Assembly (NCBI GenBank): GCA_946885765.1
Contig: CAMPHD010000251.1
Location: 1-5,390, forward strand
Origin: an uncultured Thalassospira sp.
GTDB lineage: Bacteria > Pseudomonadota > Alphaproteobacteria > Rhodospirillales_A > Thalassospiraceae
Direction of reading: 5' to 3'
DNA length: 5,390 bases
The notes below the pieces were generated by a model. The model was not told where the DNA came from and made no database searches. It was given only the letters and a program-made list of their open reading frames with translations. The position numbers were made by a program, and so were the translations under genes. Below, in pieces: positions 1 through 5,390 of this stretch; the first letter of the stretch is position 1; every line of letters starts with the position of its first letter.

Positions 1-562
1 CTTCTACTCTGATAATGAAAGAATTAACCCGTGTAGAAGGGAAAGATACATTCCTAAATTGGACGAGATACATCATACGATTCATGTCTTCACCGTAAGA
101 AACCACTACAGTAGACTTGAATTCTTTCTGAACATAATCACAGATATTAATAATGTCATCTCGATCCAATTTCAAAGCGCCAAAGAATTTCTTCTTCTCG
201 TGTAACTGCTGACCTGAAACATCGGAATGATCTGTCGCTTTTTTTACTTTTTCATGAGGATAAAGTACGAAAGTGCCACCCGATCCATTCTCCCCTTCCC
301 AGTCTCCTTCGAACTCACCATCAACAATTTCAGCTTCAATACGAAGGGTTGGGAGATTTAGGGCTGCGCAAGCTTCAGATGGGATTGCGGAAATTTTAAT
401 TTTTCCATCGTCGTCCTCAGAATTGAAAACATACACTAGTATCTGTTCATAGCTGTTTTCATTTATTCTAATCACACCAGTATTATCTCCGTTAAACTTC
501 AGAGAAACATTACCGATATGTGTCCCAAACATTCTACCGTTCCAACGCCCTGACACGTCCAT
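1..562 (-). CDS. Unrecognised beta-rich protein, C-terminus beyond the left edge
   Basis: I do not recognise this protein. The frame is open from the left edge to an in-frame TAG at 676-674. The first ATG, at 562, has a good ribosome site just upstream (GAGGTGA, then AT, then ATG) and gives 187 residues in the window. The open frame continues upstream of this ATG with protein-like sequence, and a TTG at 646 is an alternative start, so the N-terminus could be longer or cut off by the junction. The first part reads as short beta strands with two glycine/tryptophan motifs, SGRWNGR near residue 4 and FEGDWEGENGSGGTF near residue 90, suggesting a lipocalin-like or small-barrel fold. A lysine-rich linker then leads to a second segment (KLDRDDIINICDYVQKEF, then strands). 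I see no catalytic motif, signal peptide or membrane segment in this part. The DNA is much more AT-rich than the rest of the window, which suggests horizontal acquisition. The coding call is good; the start and function are open. Confidence 0.7.
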   Translation of the reverse strand, partial: MDVSGRWNGRMFGTHIGNVSLKFNGDNTGVIRINENSYEQILVYVFNSEDDDGKIKISAIPSEACAALNLPTLRIEAEIVDGEFEGDWEGENGSGGTFVLYPHEKVKKATDHSDVSGQQLHEKKKFFGALKLDRDDIINICDYVQKEFKSTVVVSYGEDMNRMMYLVQFRNVSFPSTRVNSFIIRVE

Positions 563-654
563 ATTCACCTCGAAAAAGAAATCATTGGGTGAATAGTATT
601 CAGGTTCACCAAACAAAACCAATAAATCTTGATATTCTCCTCTCAACGATCCAG

Positions 655-685
655 TGAAAGAAACCGCGCGGGGCTAATTACCCGA
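655..685. other. Sharp composition junction, probable edge of acquired DNA
   Basis: Left of about 660 the sequence is AT-rich; from about 661 it turns into GC-rich runs (CCGCGCGGGGC). The break falls where the decayed DUF123 gene stops matching its family and the unrecognised minus-strand frame begins. The last pseudogene frame, its TAG at 676-674 and the AT-rich open frame are all in one register, so the foreign frame may simply have been joined to the broken gene. No tRNA, integrase or obvious direct repeat is visible at this end, so the mechanism is unknown. Only one edge lies in the window. Confidence 0.55.
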
Positions 686-952
686 CACCGGACGCAGATC
701 ACACTCACATTCGCCGGATACCTCCATGCAGTGCCCACCCGAGCGATACAGCGGAACCGTTCGGCTACATGCTAATGCGGTTTTTAGTCATTCGGAAATC
801 ACGTTGGACACGTGCGGCCAAGCCTCTCGCCCCCTTGATAGAACCGCCAGATTAGCCGAAAGCTCGATCATAAGAATGTAGGCCCCGGCAGCCCGGGGAA
901 GCTGCCGGAGGGTTTCGGGATTTATGTCGGCAAGAAGCTGCGTCACTGTCAC
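674..952 (-). pseudogene. Decayed DUF123-type GIY-YIG family gene
   Basis: The reading starts at a GTG (952-950) whose bases overlap the TGA of the upstream gene (GTGA), typical of translational coupling. It begins TVTQLLADINPETLRQLP and then AAGAYILMIELSANLA, which resembles the opening GAY strand of DUF123 proteins, a GIY-YIG nuclease-fold family. The same frame then hits a TGA at 790-788. In another frame, from 845 down, comes GSIKGARGLAARVQRDFR, matching the family's GSARGPGGLAARV block. After a second shift come HVAERFRCIARVGTAWR (774-722), preceded by TAG where the family has Trp, and after a third shift VSGECECDLR (721 down), matching the V-P-G-G-x-E-C-D-L block, ending at TAG 676-674. 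About 20 residues including the second Tyr of the GIY-YIG core are missing between the first two blocks, and the C-terminal FGSSDC-like end is absent. The family match is from memory of the conserved pattern, but the order of all four blocks agrees. No functional product is expected. Confidence 0.72.
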
Positions 953-1434
953 AGCAGCAGATCGACCGAAAGACCGGGGCCGCGCGTACCATTGGCAAGC
1001 ACGGGTTCGCAATCCTCGTTGATCCGCGATGCAATGCGCTGGCGCAGGGCGCTAAAGCGTTCCGACGTCACGACATCAACCGGTTGATCCAGATGGACCA
1101 CGATCCGGTAGACACCACCGACCGGGGTTCTGGTGACACCACGGATCTGCCCGCACACCGCATGGCCAAGATATGATCCGGCAAACCGTTTGCCGATGCC
1201 AAGGTCACCAACCTGCACCGGTTCGCGTTTGCGCGTCATGGCAATCGCGGTATTCCAGTCACGAAACCCATGACTTTGGGCCAGAAGTTCGAGGCTTCCG
1301 GTGTGTGAAACCGTCAGATTGCGACTGGCAAGTGCCTTGCGCAGGCGCTTTGCCTGTACCTTAAGCATTTCAGCCGGATCAGTGGATATTGTCTGTTCCG
1401 CGTTGGCGAACAGGTTTTGCAAAGGTCGGGTCAT
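949..1434 (-). CDS. Glyoxalase-superfamily-type two-domain protein (function unknown)
   Basis: A 161-residue soluble protein. Residues 22-65 form a helical segment, with LKVQAKRLRKAL followed by SHTGSLELLAQ and GFRDWNT. This matches the N-terminal signature of proteins usually labelled 'glyoxalase superfamily protein', in which the SH-x-x-LEL and GF-x-DWNT motifs are conserved. Residues 72-161 are a beta-rich second domain: VQVGDLGIGKRFAGSYLGH, then a hydrophobic strand pair ending DQPVDVVTSERFS and RQRIASRI, a pattern that often accompanies this N-terminus. The enzymatic activity is unproven; the name comes from family labelling. The start at 1434 is chosen because AGGAG lies 6 bases upstream; an in-frame ATG at 1485 lacks such a site and would add a non-conserved stretch. 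The gene is divergent from bolA and overlaps the start of the broken DUF123 gene by a GTGA, so the two formed an operon. Confidence 0.8.
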   Translation of the reverse strand: MTRPLQNLFANAEQTISTDPAEMLKVQAKRLRKALASRNLTVSHTGSLELLAQSHGFRDWNTAIAMTRKREPVQVGDLGIGKRFAGSYLGHAVCGQIRGVTRTPVGGVYRIVVHLDQPVDVVTSERFSALRQRIASRINEDCEPVLANGTRGPGLSVDLLL

Positions 1435-1440
1435 TTTCGT

Positions 1441-1453
1441 CTCCTGACAGGAG
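1441..1453 (-). promoter_or_regulatory. Hairpin covering the ribosome site of the 949-1434 gene
   Basis: The mRNA-sense sequence CTCCTGTCAGGAG is an inverted repeat that can fold into a 5-base-pair stem with a GUC loop. Its 3' arm is the AGGAG ribosome-binding site placed 6 bases before the ATG at 1434. If it forms, it would partly hide the site and lower or tune translation. The stem is short, so it may only be a weak brake; the ribosome site itself is well supported. Confidence 0.4.
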
Positions 1454-1646
1454 GCCGGGTGCCCGCATTGCCAGTCCGGCGTCAAAGAAGACGGGAACCG
1501 ATAAAATCGTCTGCATCACTTTACCATGGGCAAATGCCCCGCGGACGGCTGGTGTGAGCAACCGTGATTTTCCTAGCGCAATATGCCGCGAAACACAAGC
1601 ATCACCGCATCTTTGACCGTGCGTTGCACTTCGCGGCTTGCAGAAA

Positions 1647-1676
1647 TTGACAGCCCCCACAGGGACAACATATACC
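1647..1676 (+). promoter_or_regulatory. Candidate sigma-70-type promoter for bolA
   Basis: A perfect TTGACA (1647-1652) is followed after 18 bases by TATACC (1671-1676), which matches four of six -10 positions. Transcription would begin near 1683 and leave a leader of about 68 bases before the bolA ATG. No operator is evident. Confidence 0.4.
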
Positions 1677-1750
1677 AGAATTAACAAATATCGCCGAACG
1701 CGCACAATGATGCGCAAAATGCGGTCGACCAATTATAAGGAATTCGCGCC

Positions 1751-1984
1751 ATGGCCATGGAAGCCCACGAAATCGAAACGATGATCAAGGAAGCCCTTCC
1801 CGATGCACAGGTCCGCATCGAGGACCTTCGCGGTGATGGCGATCATTATGCGGCAATCGTTGTGTCCGAGTCCTTTCGCGGCAAAACCCGTGTGATGCAG
1901 CATCAGATGATTTATTCCGCGCTTAAGGGCAAAATGGGCGGCGAACTTCATGCCCTTGCCCTTCAGACATCTGCGCCGGAATAA
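1751..1984 (+). CDS. bolA: BolA-family protein (glutaredoxin partner)
   Basis: A 77-residue protein covering the whole compact BolA fold (alpha-beta-beta-alpha-alpha-beta-alpha). It opens with an amphipathic helix (residues 5-16), has GDGDHY at 28-33, where the family carries its variable His/Cys cluster-ligand loop (here His32), and keeps the family's invariant His in VMQHQMIYSAL (His51), followed by the helix to GGELHALAL. Proteins of this short type (BolA2/IbaG-like) bind CGFS monothiol glutaredoxins through a shared [2Fe-2S] cluster and act in iron-sulfur cluster and iron homeostasis in the cytoplasm. The matching CGFS glutaredoxin is encoded at 3194-3529, two genes downstream, which supports that role. 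AAGGA at 1737-1741 lies 9 bases before the ATG at 1751; the in-frame ATG at 1757 is less well placed. The subtype (bolA or ibaG-like) is not certain. Confidence 0.93.
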   Translation: MAMEAHEIETMIKEALPDAQVRIEDLRGDGDHYAAIVVSESFRGKTRVMQHQMIYSALKGKMGGELHALALQTSAPE

Positions 1985-2187
1985 TATCGGCCGCCAAAAG
2001 GCTGCCTTGCGACCGCCACCATGATCGCAAGAAGGCCAGAAAATCAATGCGGGTGCCGGATGACTTTCAGCACCCTTGATCTTCCCGACCCCCAACAGAC
2101 ACCCGGTCCGGTTTCCGGATTGAATATCGTTCCGCCCCTATGGGCACCTGCCGTTTGGCCCCACAAAATGACCATGGTTCAATAACG
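1985..2187 (+). other. Structured gap between bolA and rarD with three inverted repeats
   Basis: The 203-base gap holds three consecutive hairpin candidates. The first is CTTGCGA at 2006-2012 with TCGCAAG at 2025-2031 (GCCTT at 2004-2008 could instead use AAGGC at 2032-2036). The second is GGGTGC at 2051-2056 with GCACCC at 2070-2075. The third is TCCGG at 2107-2111 with CCGGA at 2115-2119. None is followed by a T-run, so none is a standard intrinsic terminator. They could slow 3' decay of the bolA message, attenuate read-through or be chance. I see no clear promoter for rarD. Confidence 0.4.
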
Positions 2188-3096
2188 ATGTCCTCATCCC
2201 AAAAACCGGCCTTGATCGGTGCCGGACCGCTGGCCGGGCTTGGTGCGTTTGTCATCTGGGGCTTTCTTGGCCTTTATTTCAAAATCATCGGTTTTGCCAG
2301 CCCGTTTGAAATTCTGGCCCATCGCATTCTGTGGTCCGCTATTCTGACACTGGCACTGGTTTTTGTTCTGAAACGGCGCCCCCGGTTATGGGAACTGCTG
2401 TCTTCGAAACGCACCATGGGGCTATTGTTTCTCAGCAGCCTTCTGATCGCCGGCAACTGGCTGATCTATATCTGGGCGGTGCATATCGGTCACGCGCTTG
2501 AAGCCAGCCTCGGCTATTATATCATGCCGCTGATCATGCTGATTCTGGGCCGCATCTTCTTTGCCGAAAAACTCAATCGCATCCAGATCATATCGGTTCT
2601 CATCTGTTTTGCCGGGGTTCTGAACCTTCTGATCTTTGTCGGTTCGTTACCATGGATCGCGCTTAGCCTGTCCTTGCTGTTCGGCTTTTACGGGGTGATC
2701 CGCAAATTTGTTCCGGCTGATCCAATTGCCGGACTGTTTGTCGAATGTCTGGTGCTCTCCCCGATGGCATTTGGCTATCTGGTCTGGCTGAACGCATCGG
2801 GTGATATGGCCTTCACCAATCTGGGGATCGGCCATGATATCCTGCTGGTGTCACTGGGTGCGGTGACAACCATACCGCTGGTGCTGTTTGCCTTTGCCGT
2901 CCGGAACATGAAGTTTTCCGCCCTTGGCCTGATGCAGTATCTGAACCCGACGATCCAGTTCTTTGTCGCGGTGTTGCTGCTTGGCGAAACCTTTACCAAG
3001 GCACATATGATAACCTATGCGCTGGTCTGGGTCGGACTTGGCATATTTACTTGGGATAATCTGCGTACCGCACGGCAATTGCGCCGCAAGAGTTGA
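2188..3096 (+). CDS. rarD: RarD-type transporter of the EamA/DMT superfamily
   Basis: A 302-residue inner-membrane protein, the usual length for RarD, with about ten hydrophobic helices (roughly residues 14-34, 42-62, 77-98, 102-121, 132-150, 153-172, 180-200, 216-236, 243-266, 274-291). Family signatures seen are GAFVIWGFLGLYFK (19-32), EILAHRILWS (41-50), NWLIYIWAV (90-98), ASLGYYIMPL (106-115) and LMQYLNPTIQFF (248-259). In the usual GYFINPL motif the Asn is Met here (Met113). RarD was named for chloramphenicol sensitivity in Pseudomonas, but its physiological substrate is not established; DMT members move small metabolites. The start at 2188 fits the family N-terminus; the in-frame ATG at 2140 would add 16 non-hydrophobic residues unlike the family. 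Neither has a strong ribosome site, so the start is moderately sure. It lies between bolA and grxD on the same strand, 203 and 97 bases away. Confidence 0.9.
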   Translation: MSSSQKPALIGAGPLAGLGAFVIWGFLGLYFKIIGFASPFEILAHRILWSAILTLALVFVLKRRPRLWELLSSKRTMGLLFLSSLLIAGNWLIYIWAVHIGHALEASLGYYIMPLIMLILGRIFFAEKLNRIQIISVLICFAGVLNLLIFVGSLPWIALSLSLLFGFYGVIRKFVPADPIAGLFVECLVLSPMAFGYLVWLNASGDMAFTNLGIGHDILLVSLGAVTTIPLVLFAFAVRNMKFSALGLMQYLNPTIQFFVAVLLLGETFTKAHMITYALVWVGLGIFTWDNLRTARQLRRKS

Positions 3097-3123
3097 CAGA
3101 ACCGCCCCTTCCAGCCATATCTT
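3093..3123 (+). promoter_or_regulatory. Candidate promoter for grxD overlapping the rarD stop
   Basis: A perfect TTGACA (3093-3098) overlaps the rarD TGA codon and is followed after 19 bases by TATCTT (3118-3123), four of six -10 matches. The spacing is long, so this is weak, but it could give grxD a transcript independent of rarD. Confidence 0.28.
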
Positions 3124-3193
3124 CGGCCATAAAACCATAACCCGAAATATCGCGGCAGAGAGATCGCCGCCTTTGCAGCCAAGGACAACCAAC

Positions 3194-3529
3194 ATGACCG
3201 ACAATCCGGTTTTCGAGCGCATCCAGAAAGACATCAACGATAACGACGTCGTTCTGTTCATGAAGGGCACCTCGATGTTCCCGCAATGCGGTTTCTCGGC
3301 CGCTGTCGTTCAGGTTCTTGCCGAACTCGGCGCGCCGTTCAAGGACATCAACGTTCTGGTCGACCCGGCAATCCGTCAGGGCATCAAGGACTTCTCGAAC
3401 TGGCCGACCATTCCGCAACTTTACGTCAAAGGCGAGTTTGTCGGCGGTTGCGACATCATTCGTGAAATGTATGCCTCGGGCGAACTGGCCCAGCACCTGA
3501 AAGACAAGGGCGTTGCTATCGCTGCCTAA
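3194..3529 (+). CDS. grxD: Monothiol CGFS glutaredoxin, Grx4/GrxD family
   Basis: A 111-residue single-domain glutaredoxin of normal family length. The active site CGFS is at residues 32-35, following KGTSMFPQ (24-31); the glutathione-contacting features are present: Lys24, WPTIPQLYVKGEFVGG (70-85) with the cis-Pro TIP turn (72-74), and GGCD (84-87). CGFS glutaredoxins do not act mainly as disulfide reductases; as dimers, or with BolA partners, they bind a glutathione-ligated [2Fe-2S] cluster and deliver or sense it in the cytoplasm. The BolA gene at 1751-1984 is the expected partner. The ATG at 3194 has AAGGA 8 bases upstream; a longer in-frame opening to 3017 overlaps rarD and is not glutaredoxin-like. 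Transcription ends at the hairpin at 3571-3608. Assignment is firm. Confidence 0.97.
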   Translation: MTDNPVFERIQKDINDNDVVLFMKGTSMFPQCGFSAAVVQVLAELGAPFKDINVLVDPAIRQGIKDFSNWPTIPQLYVKGEFVGGCDIIREMYASGELAQHLKDKGVAIAA

Positions 3530-3543
3530 GGCTGCTGTCACCA

Positions 3544-3557
3544 GACCGGAACCGGTC
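3544..3557 (+). repeat. Short inverted repeat after grxD
   Basis: GACCGG and CCGGTC flank two A bases, 15 nucleotides beyond the grxD stop. It could form a small stem upstream of the terminator or be a protein site; nothing else supports a role. Confidence 0.3.
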
Positions 3558-3570
3558 GACACCCGATAAT

Positions 3571-3608
3571 AAAAAACGCGCCGCGCAGATGCCCGGCGCG
3601 TTTTTTTT
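3571..3608 (+). terminator. Rho-independent terminator of grxD
   Basis: CGCGCCG (3577-3583) pairs perfectly with CGGCGCG (3594-3600) across a 10-base loop, followed by eight T bases (3601-3608). Six A bases precede the stem, so it can extend and could also stop transcription from the other strand. It lies 42 bases after the grxD stop and separates grxD from the channel gene. Confidence 0.92.
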
Positions 3609-3752
3609 ATTGCCCTGACACGATTTTCATTACCTCAAGCTCCGCGCGCATATGAACGTATGTCGTAAAACTATTCCTTGAAGGCCTTGTTTGGCTGTAC
3701 CATCTTGCAAAAGGGAATTCGTTTTTACGAACAGGATGTTGGGCGGGGCAAA
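3609..3752 (+). other. Leader region of the mechanosensitive channel gene
   Basis: This 144-base gap follows a strong terminator, so the channel gene needs its own promoter here. I see only a poor pair, TTGAAG (3678-3683) with CATCTT (3701-3706) at 17 bases, and a small TTCGT/ACGAA inverted repeat at 3718-3731. The ribosome site of the channel is also weak: a G-rich GGCGGGG lies just before the ATG and AGGA is too far upstream. Confidence 0.35.
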
Positions 3753-5390
3753 ATGAAAATCACAACAATAATTCTGATCTGTCTTGGCTACCTGCTTTTG
3801 GCAACCGGCACGATGCCCGGCACGGGTAACCATGCCCACGCGCAGGCGGCGGCCCTTGCCACGATGGCAGCACAGGAAGACGACGCGACCGAACCGGCAA
3901 CAGATGCGGCTCAGAACGCCGAGGCAACTTTCAGCTATTATGAGTTTCTTGATGCTGGTGTTGCGCGCACCCGTGAACAGATTGCCGATACGTTTGACGG
4001 GCTCGAAGCCTTTCCCGGCGAAGTGGCAAGAACCGGTGATTTTCTGGCATCTGATATGGGGCGCAGCGGTTTGATGCGCCTTGGGCTGTTCACTGTGATT
4101 TTCGTCGGTGTCGGACTGATTGTTGAATTCTTGTATCGTCGGGCCGCTGCCCCTCTTTGCGGCTATCTTGAAGCCCAGCATCCCACCCGCTTTGCCGACC
4201 GACTGCGCCAAATGGTGCTTCTTTGCGTGCTTTCGCTGCTGTCACTGACGATTTTTGCCATCGGCTCGATTGGCACATTCATGATCTTTGACTGGCCGCC
4301 GATCATGAAGGCCGCCCTTCTGTCCCTGCTCGCGGCATTCTTTATCTTGCGCCTTGTCATGATCGTCCTGCAATTCCTGTTCGCCCCACAGGCCGAGGGT
4401 CTCCGGATGATCAATGTCGATCCGGATGCTGCGGCAATGCTTAGCCGCACCATCACGATTGCCAGTGGCGTTTCCCTGTTTGCCTTTGCCCTTGCCGGAG
4501 TCTTCCGGCAGGCCCCACCGATGGTACAGGGCGACATCATCCTGTTTGATATCGCCATCATCATCAGTGTGCTGGCCTTCTGTATCGCGGCGATATCGCT
4601 GGGGCGCTATTTCGCGGCCCACCGGACCGGAAGCGAAGTCGAAAAGATTGCCCTGCCAACCTCGATCACCCGCCTCTGGCCAGTAATCGTATGTGCCTAT
4701 CTGGTGCTATTGGGGGCAACCACGATCCTTGCTGCGGATCGGATCATGAAGGGGTTGCTCGCAATTGGCATCGCCTGCCTGTTTGATGTCATTTTCCGCA
4801 ACATCATCGAAAGCCAGCATCGCAAGAAAACCAGACTGGCCGAGGCGGAGGCCGACGCAATCAATGCCCGGGCCGAAGCCGCCGCCGTCCAAGCAGAGGA
4901 AGAATTCAAACCGGTCAAACCCGATCTTCCTGTCTTTACCCCGGTTCTGAAACGTGGCGTCCGGTTGCTGGCCATCGTTTTTGTGCTGGCCAGTTTCTGG
5001 CGCATATGGGGATTTGATCGCCTGGCGCTGGCTGAAGATGCCGGAATTATCGCCCGTGCAATTGATGCCTCGACCGAGATCATCATGATCCTGCTGATTG
5101 CGGATCTGGTCTGGTCGCTGATCAAGGCCTTCCTTGATGAACGCATGACCAAAAGCGGTGCCGATGGAGGTCACGGCGATGGCGAAGGAGGCGGTACCGG
5201 CCTGTCGCGCATTGAAACCCTGTTACCACTTTTGAAAAACTTCGCGCTGACCGTTATCATCATCATGGTGGTGATGGTGACATTATCAGCCCTCGGCGTT
5301 GATATCGGCCCGCTGATCGCCGGTGCAGGCGTTGTTGGCCTTGCCATCGGCTTTGGCAGCCAGGCGCTGGTCCGCGATGTTGTCGCCGGG
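3753..5390 (+). CDS. Large MscS-family mechanosensitive channel (YbiO-like), C-terminus beyond the window
   Basis: The frame is open for 546 residues to the right edge. It begins with a signal-peptide-like N-terminus (MKITTIILICLGYLLLATGT, then AHAQA near residues 28-32, where signal peptidase could cut), followed by an acidic, Ala-rich periplasmic stretch (33-105). About nine accessory hydrophobic helices follow (near 107-128, 153-178, 184-210, 232-251, 261-284, 306-328, 332-350, 401-420, 438-460), with a charged Ala/Glu-rich possible coiled coil at 355-386 and a Gly-rich linker at 469-483. The conserved MscS core then starts: a helix at 490-514 and the pore-lining Gly/Ala helix GPLIAGAGVVGLAIGFGSQ (519-537), followed by LVRDVVAG. 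This matches large multi-helix MscS members such as YbiO, which open under membrane tension to relieve osmotic shock. The beta domain and C-terminal cytoplasmic domain must lie beyond the edge. The exact subfamily is inferred from size and pore sequence. Confidence 0.92.
   Translation, partial: MKITTIILICLGYLLLATGTMPGTGNHAHAQAAALATMAAQEDDATEPATDAAQNAEATFSYYEFLDAGVARTREQIADTFDGLEAFPGEVARTGDFLASDMGRSGLMRLGLFTVIFVGVGLIVEFLYRRAAAPLCGYLEAQHPTRFADRLRQMVLLCVLSLLSLTIFAIGSIGTFMIFDWPPIMKAALLSLLAAFFILRLVMIVLQFLFAPQAEGLRMINVDPDAAAMLSRTITIASGVSLFAFALAGVFRQAPPMVQGDIILFDIAIIISVLAFCIAAISLGRYFAAHRTGSEVEKIALPTSITRLWPVIVCAYLVLLGATTILAADRIMKGLLAIGIACLFDVIFRNIIESQHRKKTRLAEAEADAINARAEAAAVQAEEEFKPVKPDLPVFTPVLKRGVRLLAIVFVLASFWRIWGFDRLALAEDAGIIARAIDASTEIIMILLIADLVWSLIKAFLDERMTKSGADGGHGDGEGGGTGLSRIETLLPLLKNFALTVIIIMVVMVTLSALGVDIGPLIAGAGVVGLAIGFGSQALVRDVVAG

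Larger units (their letters stand above)
1435..1750. other. Divergent intergenic region between the 949-1434 gene and bolA
   Basis: This 316-base gap separates the minus-strand gene ending leftwards from bolA on the plus strand, so it must carry promoters for both directions. On the plus strand a good sigma-70-like candidate sits at 1647-1676. On the minus strand I see no convincing promoter pair. Short open frames cross the region on both strands, but they lack ribosome sites and recognisable protein sequence, so I treat them as chance. No RNA gene is visible. Confidence 0.5.

Noticed and set aside
660..850. Possible tRNA gene as an integration site at the composition junction
   Set aside because: I looked for a T-loop and acceptor stem on both strands and found none; the sequence is better explained by the decayed DUF123 gene.
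1379..1732. Minus-strand open frame of 117 codons in the divergent intergenic region
   Set aside because: It overlaps the well-supported start of the 949-1434 gene, has no convincing ribosome site and shows no recognisable motif.
1732..1737. Perfect TATAAT on the minus strand, just before bolA
   Set aside because: No acceptable -35 element lies at 16-18 bases, and it would give the 949-1434 gene a leader of nearly 300 bases. It overlaps the AT-rich run next to the bolA ribosome site and is probably chance.
3047..3562. Minus-strand open frame opposite grxD
   Set aside because: The plus strand encodes an unambiguous CGFS glutaredoxin with all key residues, so the antisense frame is a by-product of codon bias.
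3736..3756. Six-codon open frame whose TGA overlaps the channel gene ATG
   Set aside because: It has no ribosome site at a usable distance and is too short to distinguish from chance, although the ATGA overlap looked like a coupled leader peptide.
3630..4211. Long minus-strand open frame of 193 codons under the channel gene start
   Set aside because: Its translation has no family-like pattern, while the plus strand shows a signal peptide and membrane helices in this region. It is a shadow frame.

Overview
The window looks like a stretch of alphaproteobacterial chromosome with a foreign or hypervariable segment at its left edge. From about 680 rightwards the DNA is moderately GC-rich, and its gene content (BolA, CGFS glutaredoxin, RarD, a large MscS-type channel) fits a marine Rhodospirillales-like organism such as Thalassospira. 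That genus is inference from style and composition, not something proved here.

Left edge, 1 to about 665: AT-rich DNA (for example 19 of 60 bases are G or C in 121-180). It holds one long open frame on the minus strand that runs off the window. The protein is beta-rich, has two W-G motifs, and I cannot assign it to a family. Around 660-680 the composition switches abruptly. Immediately right of the switch, on the same strand, lie the remains of a DUF123-type GIY-YIG protein gene (about 952 down to 674), broken by an internal deletion, frame changes and stop codons and missing its C-terminal end. Its GTG start overlaps the stop of an intact gene for a two-domain 'glyoxalase superfamily'-type protein (1434 to 949, minus strand). 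This looks like a small two-gene operon whose second gene was damaged, with the foreign segment now abutting it.

Right part, 1435 to 5390: after a divergent intergenic region come four plus-strand genes. They are a BolA-family protein (1751-1984), a RarD-type EamA transporter (2188-3096), a Grx4/GrxD monothiol CGFS glutaredoxin (3194-3529) closed by a strong intrinsic terminator (3571-3608), and the first 546 codons of a large multi-pass mechanosensitive channel of the MscS/YbiO type (3753 to past the edge). BolA and CGFS glutaredoxins are known partners that share a [2Fe-2S] cluster and act in iron-sulfur and iron homeostasis. Here the pair is split by a transporter gene. Candidate sigma-70-like promoters precede bolA and grxD, so the two may be transcribed separately, with the bolA-rarD gap carrying several hairpins.

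I find no tRNA, rRNA, CRISPR array, insertion sequence or complete new system in the window. The least explained items are the unrecognised AT-rich gene and the junction next to the decayed GIY-YIG gene.
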